From assembly GCA_005801425.1 (NCBI GenBank), contig SYDY01000019.1, positions 1 to 64,000 on the forward strand: a DNA stretch of 64,000 nucleotides, written 5' to 3'. This DNA comes from Bdellovibrionales bacterium. Lineage in GTDB: Bacteria > Myxococcota > XYA12-FULL-58-9 > SYDY01. The translations under genes were made by a program, and so were the position numbers. Below are positions 38,460-47,423 of the stretch, one piece after another; position 1 is the stretch's first letter; each line of letters starts with the position of its first letter. Under the pieces are notes generated by a model. The model had not been told where the DNA came from. It saw nothing but the letters and a program-made list of their open reading frames with translations, and searched no databases.

Positions 38460-39542
38460 TCAAGCGGCAGGAAGGGTTTGCAATACGGTGGGTAGTACGG
38501 CCTCGCCCAGTTGGCCGCATGCAGCGGCAATGTCTTGCCCGCGCGGGGTACGAAGCCAGGCACCATAGCCGCGTTTGCGCAATTCTTCTTGAAAGCGCGC
38601 GACCGTAGCGCGGCTCGGCGTTTCAAACGGGGTTTTATTGTGGGCATTCAAGGGAAGAAGATTAATTTTTACTGGAATACCATCAAGTAGTTTGGCGAGA
38701 CGTTGGGCATCTTCAACACTATCGTTGATGTCCTTAAGTAACACGTATTCAATGGTAAATCGTCGTCTTGGTGCCAGTGGATACCTGCGAAGTGCGCCCA
38801 ACAATTCGGCAATGGGCCATTTCTTGTTGATTGGCATGATTTTGGTTCTGATTTCGTCGGTGGTGGCATTGAGTGAAATGGCCAATTGCGTATTGACGGC
38901 GCGTCCCAAGTCATCAATGCGGGGGACGATACCCGAGGTGCTCACGGTGATCCGACGGGTTGAAAACGAGAGTCCCATGGGTTCGAGCATCACTTTGCAG
39001 GCTTGCACCACGTTATCAAAGTTAAGCAGAGGTTCGCCCATGCCCATAAACACAATGTTGGTTATTTGCGCACCAGGGCCTTGAGGGAGCAGATCGGCCC
39101 TTACTGCAAGAACTTGGCCGATAATCTCACCCGCTGTAAGATCACGATGTCGTTTGATGCTGGCGGTGAAGCAAAATTTGCATCCGACTGCGCAGCCTGT
39201 CTGGCTTGAGACGCACAGGGTATTGGTACCACGGCCTGCTGCAACCTCAGGGATGTAAACAGCCTCGTAGGCGCCGACTGCACCGTCTGAGAATTGATAT
39301 TTGCGCGTGCCATCGGTTGAAACCTGAACTTGAGCTGGGGGTACAGGGGTAATCGGCATTTCTGCGTCTATTTTTGCGCGCAGTTCATGGGCCAATGTCG
39401 AAATTTCGCTGGCGTGGCCAATACCTTTTCGAAAGACGGCCTCAAAGACTTGGTCACCACGAAACTTTGAATGTCCCCATGTGGCCACAAGTTCCCGCCA
39501 CGCCTCTCGCGTGAGTCCTAGGCCCATACATCGATTGTCCAT
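38460..39542 (-). CDS. rlmN: Dual-specificity RNA methyltransferase RlmN
   Basis: RlmN is a radical SAM enzyme that methylates C2 of A2503 in 23S rRNA and A37 in some tRNAs. The 360-residue protein has the cluster motif SSQTGCAVGCKFCFTA (CxxxCxxC). It also has the GMGEPLLN loop, TVSTSGIVPRI, LAISLNATTD and the C-terminal catalytic Cys in DIAAACGQLG. An ATG at codon 6 (39527) is an alternative start. It is the first gene of a tight minus-strand run with queG and the mla genes, so one promoter upstream near 39600 could serve all. Confidence 0.95.
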   Translation of the reverse strand: MDNRCMGLGLTREAWRELVATWGHSKFRGDQVFEAVFRKGIGHASEISTLAHELRAKIDAEMPITPVPPAQVQVSTDGTRKYQFSDGAVGAYEAVYIPEVAAGRGTNTLCVSSQTGCAVGCKFCFTASIKRHRDLTAGEIIGQVLAVRADLLPQGPGAQITNIVFMGMGEPLLNFDNVVQACKVMLEPMGLSFSTRRITVSTSGIVPRIDDLGRAVNTQLAISLNATTDEIRTKIMPINKKWPIAELLGALRRYPLAPRRRFTIEYVLLKDINDSVEDAQRLAKLLDGIPVKINLLPLNAHNKTPFETPSRATVARFQEELRKRGYGAWLRTPRGQDIAAACGQLGEAVLPTVLQTLPAA

Positions 39543-39609
39543 GGCGCAAAATACCCTATGGGCCGTCTGTATTCAATATGTGGTTATGTGGTTTTTTTAT
39601 TACATTATG

Positions 39610-39639
39610 TTGACATTTTTACTAGGTATATCGTTGTAT
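39610..39639 (+). promoter_or_regulatory. Candidate promoter in rlmN-RHH intergenic region
   Basis: A perfect TTGACA at 39610-39615 is followed 18 bases later by TTGTAT at 39634-39639. The surrounding DNA is AT-rich, unlike neighbouring coding DNA. A promoter on the other strand serving rlmN could also lie here but is not pinned down. Confidence 0.4.
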
Positions 39640-39662
39640 TCTATTGGCTTTTTGTGTGGGTA

Positions 39663-39690
39663 TTGACAACTGATAGGGTCCCTATGTAAT
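39663..39690 (+). promoter_or_regulatory. Promoter with embedded palindrome before twin RHH genes
   Basis: TTGACA at 39663-39668 and TGTAAT at 39685-39690 are spaced by 16 bases. The spacer holds ATAGGGTCCCTAT (39673-39685), a perfect 13-base palindrome that overlaps the start of the -10. That placement suits an operator for a repressor. The downstream genes encode ribbon-helix-helix proteins, which often bind such palindromes and repress themselves. Confidence 0.55.
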
Positions 39691-39764
39691 GTCACTGTGC
39701 TTATTTAGTATAGAAGTAACCCTGTAATCGAATTTTGTACCGTTACTTGAGGTATCCTAGTAGA

Positions 39765-39783
39765 AGGGTCCATAACGGTCCCT
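39765..39783 (+). promoter_or_regulatory. Second AGGG/CCCT element, possible operator
   Basis: AGGGTCC at 39765-39771 and GGTCCCT at 39777-39783 repeat the AGGGTCCCT core of the promoter palindrome, here opened by a short insert. The element lies 25 bases before the first RHH start codon. With the 39673-39685 palindrome, it suggests cooperative binding. Confidence 0.45.
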
Positions 39784-39807
39784 GATTCGTTACCACGGAG
39801 CCGCATC

Positions 39808-40002
39808 ATGAAGCGCACAGATAAGCGTAAACAAAGTTTGTATTTTCCAGAAGAAATGCTGAAAGAAATCCAGCATGAGGCCAATCGTCAAGATCGGTCT
39901 TTGTCGTGGATCGTCCAGCAGGCTTGGCGTATTGCCCGCGAGGAAATTAAACGTTTTCCTTCCGTTAACGACGTCGTAGGCGACGATGATGTCGAGGAAT
40001 AA
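39808..40002 (+). CDS. Ribbon-helix-helix regulator, first of a pair
   Basis: This 64-residue protein has a ribbon-helix-helix fold: a short beta strand (KQSLYFPEEML) followed by two helices (KEIQHEANRQDRSLSWIVQQA, WRIAREEIK) and an acidic tail. It closely resembles its neighbour (see 40005) and small RHH proteins I associate with myxobacteria. As a dimer it would insert the strand pair in the major groove. A binding site is likely the AGGG/CCCT palindrome upstream. ATG at 39808 is preceded by CACGGAG. Confidence 0.85.
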   Translation: MKRTDKRKQSLYFPEEMLKEIQHEANRQDRSLSWIVQQAWRIAREEIKRFPSVNDVVGDDDVEE

Positions 40003-40004
40003 TC

Positions 40005-40220
40005 GTGGAAAAAGGGAAAACGCGTAGGCAAGCTCTCTACTTTCCTTCTGACATGCTTGATGAACTTCAAGTTGAAGCCGAGCGGCTCGATCGCTCTTTC
40101 AGCTGGTTGATTCAGCAGGCATGGCGGTTGGCACGTACTGAAATGGCCAAAGTGCCAAGCACCACCGACTACTTGCCCGATCTTAACGACGACGACGAAG
40201 AAGAACTTAGATCAGCCTGA
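40005..40220 (+). CDS. Ribbon-helix-helix regulator, second of a pair
   Basis: This 71-residue protein is a paralogue of the preceding one: RRQALYFPSDML, DELQVEAERLDRSFSWLIQQ and AWRLARTEM align without gaps to the first. It starts with GTG two bases after the first stop, so the two are co-translated. The tail is longer and more acidic (DLNDDDEEE). The strand residues facing DNA (Q, L, F) are the same in both, so the two could bind the same sites or form heterodimers. This is an inference. Confidence 0.83.
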   Translation: MEKGKTRRQALYFPSDMLDELQVEAERLDRSFSWLIQQAWRLARTEMAKVPSTTDYLPDLNDDDEEELRSA

Positions 40221-40250
40221 TTTAGGTTTGTACGCGTGCCTCGCTGTTAT

Positions 40251-40763
40251 TTATGGCAGTGTAATATCGCCATTTATGGGGATCTCCATCATTTCTCCCG
40301 AAACGCTGGCCTCTGCTGTCAGCGTGTATGGGATTTTTCCCGCCTTCAATCTTTTAAACAATCCCGCGTGTGTGCTTTTACTTATATGACTCTGTACGTC
40401 GACGTACAAGGTGGCATAGCCCGTAAGCTGGGGATCCCATGATAGCCTGTGGCTTTCTATGGCTTTTGCATCGATCTGTACGTGGATAATCAAATTTTTG
40501 ATCGCAACGGGAAACGGATTGCTGTTGTAAAGCGCAATTTCTGTAGAAAACTCCAGATCATCATCGCGTGTGCGCCAAAGTTGAGATCTGGCGCTGAGAG
40601 TGGGCTTGCTTGGGGTTTGTATTTTGACCGGCTGTTTTGGAGCTATGGATACTTGGAACGAGGGGCTGATGATGGATGTCTTGCGCGTATGAATCGCCGG
40701 ACTGCATCCATGGAACACCGAAAGTACACCGAGAATAAGAAGACTGCGCGGTGGCAAGACCAT
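40251..40763 (-). CDS. Predicted lipoprotein with LEA14-like domain
   Basis: This is a 170-residue exported protein. The start is ATG at 40763 (or GTG at 40772). A hydrophobic signal (LLILGVLSVFHGC) ends in a likely lipobox Cys near residue 20. The remainder has beta-strand rhythm, with DLEFSTEIALYNSNPFPVAI and IHVQIDAKAI typical of the LEA14/water-stress fold. No partner gene is implied: it is 48 bases upstream of a PfkB kinase stop on the same strand. Its function is unknown. Confidence 0.65.
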   Translation of the reverse strand: MVLPPRSLLILGVLSVFHGCSPAIHTRKTSIISPSFQVSIAPKQPVKIQTPSKPTLSARSQLWRTRDDDLEFSTEIALYNSNPFPVAIKNLIIHVQIDAKAIESHRLSWDPQLTGYATLYVDVQSHISKSTHAGLFKRLKAGKIPYTLTAEASVSGEMMEIPINGDITLP

Positions 40764-40811
40764 GCAAGTCACATGGTATGTTACTTGGGGGTCGTGATCA
40801 AAATACGTGGT

Positions 40812-41759
40812 TTAAATGGCGCGGTGGGACATGGCATGCGCGGGTGGTTTTGCTGAGAGGTGTTCGAGTCCACCCTCAAGCTGCGCCAAACGTTTTTCGA
40901 TGCTGTGGGTGTTGGCCATGCGAAGTCCCTCAACACCAAATTGTTCGACGGTAAACGATGCCACAACGCTACCGCGTAGCAACGCACCACGCCACGCAGG
41001 CTCCGCCAAATTATCGCAACTGGCGAGGTAACCCATCATGGCACCTGCAAATGAATCACCCGCACCCGTGGGATCACGTACAAGGGGCACACGGTATGCG
41101 GGAACTTGGATGATCCCATCGTGAAGGTACATGCAGGCCCCATCGGCAGCCTGCTTGATCACCAACACTTGGGGCCCCATACCGAAGATAACCTCGGCTG
41201 CGCGCGCAAGATCGGTTTCTTTGGATAGCAACCGTGCTTCTGTTTCGTTGATGCACAACATATCAACGAGTTCCAGTGTATGAATAAGTTCTTCACGGGC
41301 GCTGTTGATCCAATAATTCATGGTATCGAGAGCGACCCATTTTGGAGGATCCAGCTGCTCAAGTACTTTGCGTTGAATACTTGGTTGAATATTTCCTAAA
41401 ACCACGTAGGGGGTTTTGCGCCAATCTTCTGGAATAGTGCCATCGAATGTTTTAAATACGCCGAGCTGTGTTTCAAGGGTTTCGGCGTTGCTCAGATCAC
41501 CGTCGTACTTCCCATCCCAACGAAATGTTCGACCATTCGGATTGATGACGATCCCCGCCGTATCGATACCATGGCGATGAAACATGGCGAGATGTTCGTT
41601 CGGAAAATCATTGCCAACCACACCCACCATACGAGGTGTGGCCCAGTGACATGCGGCAAGGCTCAAATAACTGGCTGCTCCTCCAAGCATCTCAGTTCGC
41701 TTGCCTGACGGTGTTTCAACGCTATCGAACGCAATACTACCCACTACGAGGATGCTCAT
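40812..41759 (-). CDS. PfkB family carbohydrate/nucleoside kinase
   Basis: This 315-residue kinase of the ribokinase/PfkB family has the family's N-terminal glycine pair region (MLGGAASYLSLAACH) and the C-terminal signature DPTGAGDSFAGAMMGYL with catalytic Asp. VALDTMNYWINS and CINETEARLL are typical of the sugar kinase core. The start is ATG at 41759; a longer frame to 41792 lacks support. It could act on adenosine, a sugar or a sugar phosphate; the substrate is not clear. Confidence 0.86.
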   Translation of the reverse strand: MSILVVGSIAFDSVETPSGKRTEMLGGAASYLSLAACHWATPRMVGVVGNDFPNEHLAMFHRHGIDTAGIVINPNGRTFRWDGKYDGDLSNAETLETQLGVFKTFDGTIPEDWRKTPYVVLGNIQPSIQRKVLEQLDPPKWVALDTMNYWINSAREELIHTLELVDMLCINETEARLLSKETDLARAAEVIFGMGPQVLVIKQAADGACMYLHDGIIQVPAYRVPLVRDPTGAGDSFAGAMMGYLASCDNLAEPAWRGALLRGSVVASFTVEQFGVEGLRMANTHSIEKRLAQLEGGLEHLSAKPPAHAMSHRAI

Positions 41760-41798
41760 CAGTGCAGATCTCCAAGATAAGGGAGGGATCAAATGAAC

Positions 41799-42227
41799 TT
41801 ATTGGCGACTGTAGTTGTTGAGGTCAAGCGACGCGAAAAATTGTGATATTTCGATCGCGGCATTTTCGGCACTGTCGGAACCATGGACCGCATTATTTCC
41901 GATGCTTTGGGCATACTTGGCACGGATGGTGCCAGCGTCGGCCTGTGCTGGATTGGTTGCACCCATCAAAGTACGATAGCGACTGACTGCATTTTCGCCT
42001 TCGATACAGCTTACAACGACTGGGCCGCTGATCATGAACTCAACCAATTCGCCAAAAAATGGTCGGGCGCTGTGCACCGCATAAAATGCTTCGGCTTGGC
42101 GTTTTGTGAGCCACTGCATGCGCGTGGCCAAGATCTTAAATCCAGCGCCTTCAAGCATTGCAAGGATATTGCCGACATTGCCTGCGGCTACTGCATCGGG
42201 TTTGATAATTGAAAATGTGCGTTCCAT
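41799..42227 (-). CDS. ndk: Nucleoside diphosphate kinase
   Basis: Ndk transfers the gamma-phosphate of ATP to nucleoside diphosphates. At 142 residues it matches the family. The motifs are [31 protein letters not shown], and the active-site segment [16 protein letters not shown] containing the phosphorylated His near residue 117. It lies 9 bases after the sucD stop on the same strand, so it is likely co-transcribed with succinyl-CoA synthetase, whose product can be a nucleoside triphosphate. Confidence 0.97.
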   Translation of the reverse strand: MERTFSIIKPDAVAAGNVGNILAMLEGAGFKILATRMQWLTKRQAEAFYAVHSARPFFGELVEFMISGPVVVSCIEGENAVSRYRTLMGATNPAQADAGTIRAKYAQSIGNNAVHGSDSAENAAIEISQFFASLDLNNYSRQ

Positions 42228-42236
42228 AATAATACC

Positions 42237-43109
42237 TCAGGCCATAGCCAATTTAAGTGTTGCAGCGATCATGGATGGATCATGTGTGATGTGGATGCCA
42301 GCGGCTTTCATGGCTGCGAATTTTGCAGCCGCAGTGCCTTTGCCACCTGCGATAATAGCGCCTGCGTGTCCCATCCGTTTGCCGGCCGGGGCTGTGGCGC
42401 CTGCAATAAACCCTGCGATGGGCTTGGTCATATTGCTTTGGGCCCACTCGGCCGCTTCTTCTTCGGCACTGCCACCTATTTCGCCAATCATGATGATCCC
42501 ATGGGTATTGGGATCTTGATTGAAGAGATCGAGGCAATCGATGAAGTTGGTGCCGTTGATGGGATCACCGCCAATACCGATGCAGGTACTTTGTCCAATG
42601 CCGAGGGCAGTGAGCTGGCCCACGGCTTCGTACGTCAGTGTGCCCGAACGCGATACCACGCCCACATGCCCAGGAAGATGAATGTGTCCTGGCATGATGC
42701 CAATTTTGCATTCACCTGGCGTGATCACGCCGGGGCAGTTGGGTCCAATAAGGCGCGTCTTCGAGCCTTTGAGTGCATGCTTGACCGTTACCATATCCAA
42801 GATAGGAATACCCTCGGTGATGCACACCACAAGCGGTAAGCCTGCATCGGCTGCTTCAAGGATCGCATCGGCAGCAAATGCGGGGGGGACGTAAATAACA
42901 CTGGCGTTGGCGCCTGTGGCACGTACGGCTTCTGCGACGGTATCAAAGACAGGCACTTTGTCGGCAAAGAGGGTGCCACCACGTCCTGGTGTGACACCTG
43001 CGACGACCTGTGTGCCATATTCCATCATCAACTTGGCGTGGAAGGATCCTGCGCCGCCGGTGATGCCTTGAATGATCAATTTCGTGTTTTTATTGACGAG
43101 AACGCTCAT
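42237..43109 (-). CDS. sucD: Succinyl-CoA synthetase alpha subunit
   Basis: This is the alpha subunit of the TCA-cycle enzyme that couples succinyl-CoA cleavage to ATP or GTP formation. The 290-residue protein has the CoA-binding N-domain ([18 protein letters not shown]) and the phosphorylated His in [14 protein letters not shown] (near residue 246). The family segment [18 protein letters not shown] is present. The ATG overlaps the sucC stop by four bases. The subunit pair is normal. Confidence 0.97.
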   Translation of the reverse strand: MSVLVNKNTKLIIQGITGGAGSFHAKLMMEYGTQVVAGVTPGRGGTLFADKVPVFDTVAEAVRATGANASVIYVPPAFAADAILEAADAGLPLVVCITEGIPILDMVTVKHALKGSKTRLIGPNCPGVITPGECKIGIMPGHIHLPGHVGVVSRSGTLTYEAVGQLTALGIGQSTCIGIGGDPINGTNFIDCLDLFNQDPNTHGIIMIGEIGGSAEEEAAEWAQSNMTKPIAGFIAGATAPAGKRMGHAGAIIAGGKGTAAAKFAAMKAAGIHITHDPSMIAATLKLAMA

Positions 43110-44302
43110 GAAACGCTCCTCCCTGTTGCAGCGGCAACAACTTTCTTTGCCGCATCATGCATATCTCCCGCAGGGGTGATCGCAAGTCCGCTTTCGGCCA
43201 GAATTTTTTTACCGAGATCGACATTGGTGCCTTCAAGTCGAACAACCAAAGGAACCGCGAGGCCTACTTCGCGCGCGGCACCCACAACACCATTGGCGAT
43301 GACGTCACATTTTGCGATACCCGCAAAAATATTGACCAAAATCGCTTTGACGTTGGGATCGGCCAAAATGATTTTAAAGGCTTGGGTGACTTGGGCTTCC
43401 GTCGCTCCGCCGCCCACATCGAGGAAATTTGAAGGCGATCCACCCGCATTTTTGATGCTGTCCATGGTGGCCATGGCAAGTCCTGCACCATTCACCAAAC
43501 ACCCGATGCTGCCTTCAAGGGCTACATAGGACAAACCGGCGTCGTGGGCTTCGGTTTCTTTGGGATCTTCTTCGTCGATGTCGCGAAGCTCTTGGATCTC
43601 GGGATGACGAAAGAGGGCATTCGCGTCAAAAGTGACCTTTGCATCCAACGCTTTGACTTCGCCTTCGGCGGTGATCACCAACGGATTCACCTCAACGAGC
43701 GACGCATCGGTGGCTGTAAACATCGTGTACAAGCCCGCAAATAGTTTTGCGGCCTGAGACGCTGTTTGGCCTTCGAGCCCCAGGGCCTTGGCGATTTTTC
43801 TGCCATGATAGGGCTTCATGCCGGTGGCAGGATCGATACGCTCTGTCATGATGAGCTCGGGTGTTTCTTCTGCCACCTTTTCGATGTCCATACCGCCTTC
43901 GGTACTTACGATGAACGCAACACGGCTGGTGTCGCGATCCAAAACCACACCAGCGTACAGTTCGGTTGCTATATTGCTCGCTTCTTCAACGAGAATTTGC
44001 TTGACCTGCTGCCCCTCGGGGCCTGTCTGATGGGTGATTAGGTGATTGCCTAAGAGGCTTGCTGCAAATGCAGCAGCATCCTCAGGCGTTTTGACGACTT
44101 TGACACCGTGGACGGAGGGATTTTCCCGAAGGGAACCCTTACCACGACCGCCTGCATGAATTTGCGCTTTCACAACAACGGTGCCGCCTATTTTTAAGGC
44201 TGCGTCGCGCGCTTCATCCGGGGTTTTGGCGATGATCCCACGGGGTACGGGAATACCGTATTTCCGAAATAGTGCCTTGGCTTGAAATTCGTGGATTTTC
44301 AC
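43106..44302 (-). CDS. sucC: Succinyl-CoA synthetase beta subunit
   Basis: This is the beta subunit with the ATP-grasp nucleotide-binding fold. The 398-residue protein begins [23 protein letters not shown] at 44302 is the start because the family begins at this point, although the frame is open to 44374. Typical motifs are [20 protein letters not shown]-type VEVNPLVIT, and [15 protein letters not shown]. The Gln-Val interplay that sets ATP or GTP specificity cannot be judged by eye. The gene is divergent from greA. Confidence 0.96.
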   Translation of the reverse strand: MKIHEFQAKALFRKYGIPVPRGIIAKTPDEARDAALKIGGTVVVKAQIHAGGRGKGSLRENPSVHGVKVVKTPEDAAAFAASLLGNHLITHQTGPEGQQVKQILVEEASNIATELYAGVVLDRDTSRVAFIVSTEGGMDIEKVAEETPELIMTERIDPATGMKPYHGRKIAKALGLEGQTASQAAKLFAGLYTMFTATDASLVEVNPLVITAEGEVKALDAKVTFDANALFRHPEIQELRDIDEEDPKETEAHDAGLSYVALEGSIGCLVNGAGLAMATMDSIKNAGGSPSNFLDVGGGATEAQVTQAFKIILADPNVKAILVNIFAGIAKCDVIANGVVGAAREVGLAVPLVVRLEGTNVDLGKKILAESGLAITPAGDMHDAAKKVVAAATGRSVS

Positions 44303-44446
44303 AGGGGTCTCACAGGAAAAAGGGAAACATGTGCTTGTGCGGCGCTTGTAACAGTCCATGAGGTGGGTGTGCAAGATCGAGTGATGCCACTTTGAGATGG
44401 CTCTTTGCTCTTGCTACGACGCTTGTCCGTTGCATATCAAACGCCT

Positions 44447-44920
44447 ATGTCTACATTCCCTCTGACCCCCGAAGGCCATGAACGACTCAAGGAAGAGCTG
44501 AAAAGGCTTAAAACGGTTGACCGACCTCGGATCAGCCAAGAAATAGGGACGGCCCGTGAGCTGGGGGATTTGTCTGAAAACTTTGAGTACCATGCGGCCA
44601 AAGATCGACAGGGCCTTATTGAAGCTAAAATTCGTATGCTTGAAGATCAGATGTCTCGGGCTGAAGTGATTGACCCACGCACGTTTTCGGGTGACCGTGT
44701 GGTGTTTGGTGCGACAGTAACTATCTTGGACATCGAAACAGACGACGAAAAAACCTATCGCATCGTGGGTGAATACGAAGCCGATCTGACCCAAGGCAGT
44801 ATTTCGATCACATCACCCTTGGCCCGCGCACTTATTGGTCGCGAAGTGGGCGATGAAGTACAGATCCCTGGGAAAGCAGGAAAACGTACTGTGGAAATTT
44901 CGGATGTTATTTTCAAGTGA
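44447..44920 (+). CDS. greA: Transcription elongation factor GreA
   Basis: GreA stimulates RNA cleavage by backtracked RNA polymerase. The 157-residue protein has the N-terminal coiled-coil finger (TPEGHERLKEELKRLK, IGTARELGDLSENFEYH) whose acidic tip carries Asp/Glu residues. The C-terminal FKBP-like domain has SITSPLARALIGREVGDEVQ. The open frame starts at 44405, but ATG at 44447 fits the family. Its stop overlaps the recG start (GTGA). Confidence 0.96.
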   Translation: MSTFPLTPEGHERLKEELKRLKTVDRPRISQEIGTARELGDLSENFEYHAAKDRQGLIEAKIRMLEDQMSRAEVIDPRTFSGDRVVFGATVTILDIETDDEKTYRIVGEYEADLTQGSISITSPLARALIGREVGDEVQIPGKAGKRTVEISDVIFK

Positions 44921-47334
44921 GTGTTTTTTTAGATCTTCTCGATATTCTTGAAGCGCCGTTGCGTATTGCCAAACAAGGCCCCGAACAATTTTTACGCATT
45001 GCGGACTTGGGCCCTACGCTTATTCGGATGCTTGATCGCGTGGACGCACATGGGTTGTTAGAACCGCAAAAAATGTGGGTAAAAACGTTTCGTGAACGTT
45101 GTGCGCATATTTCTACGGAAGCGCGTTCGGGTCATCGTGAGGCGATCGCTCTTTGGGGCTTGATTCAAGCAGCGCGAGTCGTGCCTGTTGTCGCAACTAA
45201 AGTCGTTGCATCTGCGAATGCACTCGCACCGGATGCATTGGTGCAATACGTGAAAGGTGTTGGTCCGAAGCTTGCAACATCATTGAATGAACATGGGATC
45301 CTCACTGTTGCAGATCTGCTTTGTTATTTTCCACGACGCTTTGAAGGGCATCAGGGGACTTCTGTTGCGCAATTGATGCCCGAGATGACAGCCTCTGTTT
45401 TTGTCACAGTGGCGCGTGTGCCACAATTGCGTGGCTTTGGTGGCAAAACATCGCTTTCTGTATTGGTGCGCGATGATTCTGGATTTGTGCAATTGAAATG
45501 GTTTCGTGTCCCGGGTGGAAAAACGTTTGCCGATAAATTCCAGATGGGTCGCAAGCTGCGTGCCACAGGAAAAACAAGCAGCTTCGGCAATCAAATGCAA
45601 ATGGTTCACCCTACGGTTGTCTTTGATGGTGACGCCGAAATCCAAGCGCCATCGGATGCCATTGTTTCGTGGTATTCTGAGATCCCAGGCGTACGTCAGC
45701 AGCATCTTCGAAAAATAATTGTTGCAGCTTCTGGAAGTATTGCCGCACTCCATGATCCGTTGCCTGTGACGCTGCGGAAAATGCGAGGTCTTCCTGCTTT
45801 GCGTGATTGTGCGCAGGCATTGCATTTTCCCGAAGATCTTAAAGCCGTGGATACGCTCAATGAACGCAAAACACCATGGCAACGTCGTTTGGCCTATGAA
45901 GAATTTTTACTGCTGCAACTTGCCATGCTTCGAAGAAAACAAGTGGGGACAAAATCGTCTGGCCTTGCATTGTCGAAACTTAAATTGACAGAACGTGCAG
46001 CGCGTTTGTTTCCGTTTCCACTCACAGGTGCGCAAAAACGTGTGCTCGATATTCTTGAGCGCGATATGGGTTCAGGACATGCCATGCAGCGTTTATTGCA
46101 AGGCGATGTGGGCAGTGGAAAAACAGCGGTAGCATTATCGGCCGCAGCGGGTGTGGTGAGCTCGGGATATCAAGCGGCGATCATGGTTCCTACGGAAGTT
46201 CTGGCCGACCAGCATTTTCGAGGTGCGAAAAAATGGCTTGAGCCTCAAGGGATCCGTGTGGCGTTGCTGACGGGTGGAATGCGAACGGCTGGGCGTCGTG
46301 CGGTGTTGGAAGAATTGGCATCCGGTCAGTTGGATGTGGTGATTGGAACCCATGCGCTGATCCAAGACGGGGTACAATTTAAATGTCTTGGTCTTGCGGT
46401 CATCGACGAACAGCATCGTTTTGGTGTTTTACAGCGGGCGAGCTTGGCATCGTTTGATCGATCAGGATCTCATGTGCTTCCTCACACGTTGGTAATGACT
46501 GCAACACCTATTCCACGCACGCTTGCCATGACGGTGTATGGTGATTTGGATGTGGCTATTCTTGATGAATTGCCGCCAGGACGAACGCCGATCAAGACCT
46601 ATTTGTGTCGCGAGAAAGAGCGTGAAGATGTTTACGCGAAAGTGCGTGTGGCAATCACCGAAGGGCGGCAAGCCTATGTTGTTCTTCCGTTGGTGGAAGA
46701 TTCGGACAAAGAAGGTGTTGAGCATTTGCGATCGGCCACAGAAACTGCAGAAGAACTTTCCGGTGGTTTTTTGCATGGCTTGCGTGTTGGTCTTTTGCAC
46801 GGCCGTATGAGCAGCTACGACAAAGATACGGCTTTGCGTGATTTTGCAGCCGGTGAGATCCAAGTGCTTGTTTCTACCACGGTGATTGAAGTCGGTATCG
46901 ATGTGGCCAATGCCACGGTGATGGTCATCGAAAATGCAGAACGTTTTGGTTTAAGCCAATTGCATCAATTGCGTGGACGCGTGGGGCGCGGTGCACACGC
47001 GAGTACGTGTTATTTGGTGCCAGGTTTCACCCGTTCAGAAGATGCATGGCAACGACTTTCTGTCATGACAAAAACATCCGATGGATTTGTGATTGCCGAA
47101 GAAGATCTAGCGATCCGAGGTCCGGGTGATTTTGTGGGGATCCGTCAGGCGGGTGTACCGCTTCTTAGTTATGCCAATCTTGCCCGCGATGGTGATTTGT
47201 TGGAAGTTGCCCGTGATGATGCCCGTGCTATTTTGCAAGAAGATCCTGAACTTACCCATGACGTTCATCAAGCGCTAAGGCTGACACTTGAGGAGCGCTG
47301 GGAGAAACGTTTGGGGCTTGCGGCGGTGGCTTAG
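44917..47334 (+). CDS. recG: ATP-dependent DNA helicase RecG
   Basis: RecG reverses stalled replication forks and branch-migrates Holliday junctions. The protein has 805 residues, longer than the E. coli form (693) by an N-terminal extension of about 110 residues before the wedge domain. The wedge OB-fold follows (GVGPKLATSLNEHGILTVADLL, ...). Helicase motifs are LLQGDVGSGKTAVALSAA (Walker A), VIDEQHRFGV (DExH type), MTATPIPRTLAMTVYGDLD, VSTTVIEVGIDVANATVMVI, and QLHQLRGRVGRG. The GTG start overlaps the greA stop. Confidence 0.96.
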   Translation: MSVFLDLLDILEAPLRIAKQGPEQFLRIADLGPTLIRMLDRVDAHGLLEPQKMWVKTFRERCAHISTEARSGHREAIALWGLIQAARVVPVVATKVVASANALAPDALVQYVKGVGPKLATSLNEHGILTVADLLCYFPRRFEGHQGTSVAQLMPEMTASVFVTVARVPQLRGFGGKTSLSVLVRDDSGFVQLKWFRVPGGKTFADKFQMGRKLRATGKTSSFGNQMQMVHPTVVFDGDAEIQAPSDAIVSWYSEIPGVRQQHLRKIIVAASGSIAALHDPLPVTLRKMRGLPALRDCAQALHFPEDLKAVDTLNERKTPWQRRLAYEEFLLLQLAMLRRKQVGTKSSGLALSKLKLTERAARLFPFPLTGAQKRVLDILERDMGSGHAMQRLLQGDVGSGKTAVALSAAAGVVSSGYQAAIMVPTEVLADQHFRGAKKWLEPQGIRVALLTGGMRTAGRRAVLEELASGQLDVVIGTHALIQDGVQFKCLGLAVIDEQHRFGVLQRASLASFDRSGSHVLPHTLVMTATPIPRTLAMTVYGDLDVAILDELPPGRTPIKTYLCREKEREDVYAKVRVAITEGRQAYVVLPLVEDSDKEGVEHLRSATETAEELSGGFLHGLRVGLLHGRMSSYDKDTALRDFAAGEIQVLVSTTVIEVGIDVANATVMVIENAERFGLSQLHQLRGRVGRGAHASTCYLVPGFTRSEDAWQRLSVMTKTSDGFVIAEEDLAIRGPGDFVGIRQAGVPLLSYANLARDGDLLEVARDDARAILQEDPELTHDVHQALRLTLEERWEKRLGLAAVA

Positions 47335-47348
47335 AGCTATCTTCGATT

Positions 47349-47363
47349 GCCAAGATCCTTGGC
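47349..47363. terminator. Short GC-rich hairpin after recG
   Basis: GCCAAG and CTTGGC form a six-base-pair stem with a three-base loop, followed by GGTTTC. It lies 15 bases after the recG stop in the 89-base gap before homoserine dehydrogenase. The T run is short, so efficiency is doubtful. Confidence 0.35.
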
Positions 47364-47423
47364 GGTTTCAATAATTCGAGGTATTTACATAGATAGGGGT
47401 GGGAGCAACGCGAGGTGGTAGTT

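Noticed and set aside
44303-44446. Promoter for greA with TTGCTA and CATATC
   Set aside because: The match is weak, and the resulting start of transcription would fall at or inside the ATG; not listed.
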